The notes below the pieces were generated by a model that worked only from the letters and a program-made list of their open reading frames with translations, was not told where the DNA came from and made no database searches. A stretch of DNA of 54,142 bases, from contig JACETR010000010.1 in the NCBI GenBank assembly GCA_013911165.1, positions 1 through 54,142 of the forward strand, in the 5' to 3' direction. This DNA is from Planctomycetota bacterium. Its GTDB lineage: Bacteria; Planctomycetota; UBA8108; UBA1146. The first letter of the stretch is position 1. Every line of letters begins with the position of its first letter. The position numbers were made by a program, and so were the translations under genes. Below are positions 51,569 through 54,142 of the stretch, one piece after another.

Positions 51569-53266
51569 CTAGAAGGCTCCTGCGTCGATCCAAGACCCAA
51601 TCAGCTCGATGGTTGCTTCGTCCATGCACGAGTTTGAGTTTTCGCAGAATCGCGGCATTCTTCTACCGCAACCATCCGGAGATCCATCCCCGTCGGTATC
51701 CGGACAACAACCCATGTCCAGGACGTCAGGATCGAGATGAGACCCCTGAATCTTTCGGTACAACCAGCTTCCATTACGGTCGCCAGGGTTCACGAGATTC
51801 ATGGTATCGCATTGTCCTGCGGGCATGCCGACGATGTTGTCGTAGGCATCCTCCGTCAACTGCAATCCAAAGGAAGGGCCATTCCCCTGAGCGCCACCCG
51901 GAGCATGACAGGGAACACAGGAAGAGGTCAGGATCGGCTGAATGTCGGCCACGAAAGTGGCTGGGGCTGATCCCCCACCGTCTGCACAGCCGGAGGAAAC
52001 ACAGTCTTCCGGAGTCTGATCCACCACCTGGCCACAGTCGGGGAAGGGTGCAGAGGGCATCATTCCATTCATGAAGCGATACATGAAGATGAAGGATGCA
52101 TCCGCAATATCTGCGAGGCCATCCGCATTGGCATCGCTGGCCAGAGTACAAGTGCTGGCCGGTCCATTCAGGAACAGCTCGTAAATGATCCAGACACCAT
52201 CGGCGATGTTCACCTTGGCGTCTGCATTCGCATCTCCACGAATGAAGTCCAGAGTCACCACCGGATTCAGGGCGATAGCCCCATCCTCAAACGCCGCATT
52301 GAGAGAAGCACCACCGACGACCATGACATTGGCTACCGGGGGCGAACCCAGATCGTCGCTCCAGGTCAGGGTCGCTGTGGCTCCGGTTTCATTTCCGGCC
52401 ATGCTTCCAGCCGTCTCGTAATCAACAGAGATCACTTCTGTTGCATTTTCGAAATTGGCAGTCACCCCTCCAGTGAAGCTGTAGACCACTCCTGCAGTCC
52501 AGCCATCCGCGAAGAGGCCGATTTCACCGAAATCCGGATCAAAACCCAGATCAAGAGTGACATTGGTCGGAGAGACTTCAGCACTATTGGCGAGTCCCAT
52601 CGAAAAACCCTGAGTCGCATTGGGGAACGGAGCCCCAAGGCCAGAGTTGTCGGTCTCGGCAATGGAGATGCCCACTGTGGCACTGGCATTGCCATCTGCG
52701 GGGTTGTAACTGGCCGCAACAGAACCTGCGGAGTAGGTGTACTCAGGATCGGGAACCCCAACCACATCCAGTGTGCCGGCATTTTGCGTCGGAGCCAGAG
52801 AAGCCCCATTGACGACGATCACGGTATCGACCGGCGGTGCTCCAAGAGTGTTACAGAATGCGATAGAAGTCTGACCTTCTGCCACACCCTGATAGTCGAC
52901 AGTCATCATCTCGAAACCTGAGACGTCTGTCACCACCGCACAACCCGTAAAGCAGAGAACCACTCCCTGGGTTGCACCTTCCGGGAAGACACCAATTTGG
53001 TTGAAATCCGGAGCAGAGCCATTTTTTGCGGTCTCCGTGTCCGCACCACTGTTGGCAGCACTCACCGTAGCCACTGCAGGATCGTTACAAACCCCGAGAG
53101 ACCAGCCAGCGATCTCCTGACCAGTGTTGTCCATAGTCATGGACAGGGTCCCGGTACCGCCCTCGGGTGCGGTTCCACTCGCTGCATTAAAACTGGCATC
53201 CTGTGCAATGGAAACTCCACCATGGGAGAACAGCAGTGTCAGGACGAGACACATTCTAAATAACAT
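51569..53266 (-). CDS. Secreted cohesin-like/dockerin-like protein fused to a cytochrome c-type domain
   Basis: Encodes 565 residues. A signal peptide (MLFRMCLVLTLLFSHGGVSIAQ) leads into the array's N-terminal module (IAGWSLGVCNDPAV, VLCFTGCAVV, FCNTLGAPPVDTVIVV). One module with ATQGFSMGLANSAEVS and a dockerin-like pair (DANADAKVNIADGVWII; SDANADGLADIADASFI) follow. Unlike its neighbours, it does not end at the following cysteine-bearing tail (EDCVSSGCAD). About 130 more residues form a planctomycete-type cytochrome c domain: TFVADIQPILTSSCVPCHAPGG with a CxxCH haem site, NPGDRNGSWLYRKIQG, and a cysteine-rich patch (MGCCPDTDGDGSPDGCGRRMP) with a possible extra calcium loop. The predicted product is an exported haem protein. 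The RBS is AGGAG, about ten bases before the ATG. Confidence 0.85.
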   Translation of the reverse strand: MLFRMCLVLTLLFSHGGVSIAQDASFNAASGTAPEGGTGTLSMTMDNTGQEIAGWSLGVCNDPAVATVSAANSGADTETAKNGSAPDFNQIGVFPEGATQGVVLCFTGCAVVTDVSGFEMMTVDYQGVAEGQTSIAFCNTLGAPPVDTVIVVNGASLAPTQNAGTLDVVGVPDPEYTYSAGSVAASYNPADGNASATVGISIAETDNSGLGAPFPNATQGFSMGLANSAEVSPTNVTLDLGFDPDFGEIGLFADGWTAGVVYSFTGGVTANFENATEVISVDYETAGSMAGNETGATATLTWSDDLGSPPVANVMVVGGASLNAAFEDGAIALNPVVTLDFIRGDANADAKVNIADGVWIIYELFLNGPASTCTLASDANADGLADIADASFIFMYRFMNGMMPSAPFPDCGQVVDQTPEDCVSSGCADGGGSAPATFVADIQPILTSSCVPCHAPGGAQGNGPSFGLQLTEDAYDNIVGMPAGQCDTMNLVNPGDRNGSWLYRKIQGSHLDPDVLDMGCCPDTDGDGSPDGCGRRMPRFCENSNSCMDEATIELIGSWIDAGAF

Positions 53267-53531
53267 CTTCAGTCACTCCTCAACTTGAATAGTCACCCCG
53301 GCTCATACAAATCCGGGAAATCAAAATACGAACTACAAGATTTAACTCTGAAATACCCAGAAAACTTGCGGAAACTGTCGAAAATACTCTGTGACGAAGA
53401 CACCACGCAAACCCTGGTGAGTCATGCCACTGGGTTTATTTTACTCATGATTCAATATGGAAACCATGTCCACCAAGTGACTTTTAATCCGTTTATGAAA
53501 TGTGCATGAAAACCGTTTCAGGCCCCAAATA

Positions 53532-53573
53532 AAAAGAATCCCCCGGAAGGATGACCTTCCGGGGGAATCTTCG
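53532..53573 (-). terminator. Terminator after the 53597 gene
   Basis: A 12-bp GC-rich stem (TCCCCCGGAAGG with CCTTCCGGGGGA) plus outer pairs across one mismatch is followed on the minus strand by CTTTTTATTT. The AT-rich 260 bases between here and 53266 form the upstream region of the 51569 gene; no ORF there looks real. Confidence 0.85.
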
Positions 53574-53596
53574 ATAGATCTCAAACCATCCGAGCT

Positions 53597-54142
53597 TTAG
53601 CAGCCGGTGTCGTCGCTATCACAACTTGGAAGCCCGTCGTCTGTCGGGTCAACACCATCGTTGAACGGACCCGGAGCTGTCGGGATCGGACCAAACTTGA
53701 AGAGCCAGTTCAGCAAGTAGACAGAATCTGCCATGTTCAGCAGGCCGTCATCATTGGTGTCACAGGCATCGGGGCAAAGAATGGCAAATCCGTTGAACTG
53801 ATTGGCAAGGATCGTGGCAGAGTCTGCCAGGTCAACCTTGTCGTCGCTGTTGCAGTCTCCACGCTGGAAGATCTCTTCAGGAACCACGTAAACAGAACCA
53901 TCGTTGCGGGCATAGCTCTGGATCGAGTTGAAGTTGATAACAGCGTTGTTGTAGAGGTTCACGGTACCGGTACCGTTGATGTCGTTACACCACTCGATGA
54001 GAAGATCAGTCTCACAGGGAGCATTGGCCCCCACGGTGATCGGCAGGCACCCGATCAACAAACGTCCCTCATTGAGGTCCGCAGTTTGCGGAAGGGTCTG
54101 ACCGTCGAAGGGCGGCAAAGCATCCAGAAGGATTGCGACCAC
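53597..54142 (-). CDS. Secreted cohesin-like/dockerin-like protein, type B (5' end outside window)
   Basis: The C-terminal 181 residues of a gene that continues beyond the window. The visible part starts inside a beta-sandwich module (VAILLDALPPFDGQTLPQ, with cysteines in LLIGCLPI and EWCNDINGTGTV) closely matching the third module of the 44890 gene. The dockerin-like end is RGDCNSDDKVDLADSATIL plus CDTNDDGLLNMADSVYLL, then DGVDPTDDGLPSCDSDDTGC. The ORF-track start at 54142 is an artefact of the window edge. It is the sixth cohesin-like/dockerin-like gene of the array, and the array may continue beyond. Confidence 0.85.
   Translation of the reverse strand: MVAILLDALPPFDGQTLPQTADLNEGRLLIGCLPITVGANAPCETDLLIEWCNDINGTGTVNLYNNAVINFNSIQSYARNDGSVYVVPEEIFQRGDCNSDDKVDLADSATILANQFNGFAILCPDACDTNDDGLLNMADSVYLLNWLFKFGPIPTAPGPFNDGVDPTDDGLPSCDSDDTGC

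Noticed and set aside
53285-53509. Plus-strand 74-aa ORF in the AT-rich gap upstream of the 51569 gene
   Set aside because: No ribosome-binding site, signal or family pattern; the region is better explained as upstream regulatory DNA.
1-54142. CRISPR arrays, insertion sequences, prophage genes, toxin-antitoxin pairs
   Set aside because: No regularly spaced repeats, transposase or integrase motifs, or small paired toxin genes were found on either strand.

Overview
The window looks like a chromosomal segment of a moderately GC-rich bacterium, most probably a member of the Planctomycetota. That is inferred from gene content: secreted proteins ending in dockerin-like calcium-loop modules of the RGDCN...D..VD.AD type, a cytochrome c domain of the planctomycete type (FVADIQPIL..C..CH), a DUF1080 lipoprotein, a TonB-like anchor joined to prenyltransferase repeats, and many lipoproteins. 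No rRNA, tRNA, CRISPR array, phage or insertion sequence was seen.

Layout. Positions 1-5.2 kb hold a divergent pair: a truncated TPR protein on the minus strand, then a fatty-acid desaturase, a DUF1080 lipoprotein and an S41 peptidase on the plus strand. Positions 5.2-13.2 kb form an aromatic-degradation island. panD and the three subunits of a 4-hydroxybenzoyl-CoA reductase (hcrC-hcrA-hcrB) run left; boxC and boxB of the aerobic benzoyl-CoA epoxide pathway run right. Together they could convert 4-hydroxybenzoyl-CoA to benzoyl-CoA, then to the 2,3-epoxide and the ring-cleaved product. boxA and the CoA ligase are not in the window. Positions 13.2-24.3 kb hold a NagZ-like glycosidase, a HEAT-repeat protein, an archaeal-type GAPDH-like dehydrogenase, a very glycine-rich lipoprotein with a structured leader, a prenyltransferase-repeat membrane protein and a GspC-like PDZ protein.

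Positions 24.3-38.0 kb are an almost unbroken minus-strand block. In transcription order it holds radC, a metallophosphoesterase, yidC, a divergent mnmE, nrdR, an unknown gene, smc, a degenerate NtrC-type AAA+ protein, a receiver/HD-GYP protein and a receiver-less sigma-54 activator. The last three genes are translationally coupled.

Positions 38.1-54.1 kb are an array of secreted or surface proteins, all on the minus strand. One is a 1682-residue mosaic lipoprotein. The other six (the last cut by the window end) are built from cohesin-like beta-sandwich modules followed by a dockerin-like pair of calcium loops. Most are followed by a strong hairpin terminator. One of them carries an extra C-terminal cytochrome c-like domain.

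The points most worth following up are the hcr+box combination with panD at the divergent junction, the three-way-junction RNA candidate before the glycine-rich lipoprotein, the cohesin-like/dockerin array with its haem fusion, the regulatory triad with one degenerate AAA+ member, and an MnmE with several altered signature motifs. All functional calls come from reading the translations; no database search was possible.
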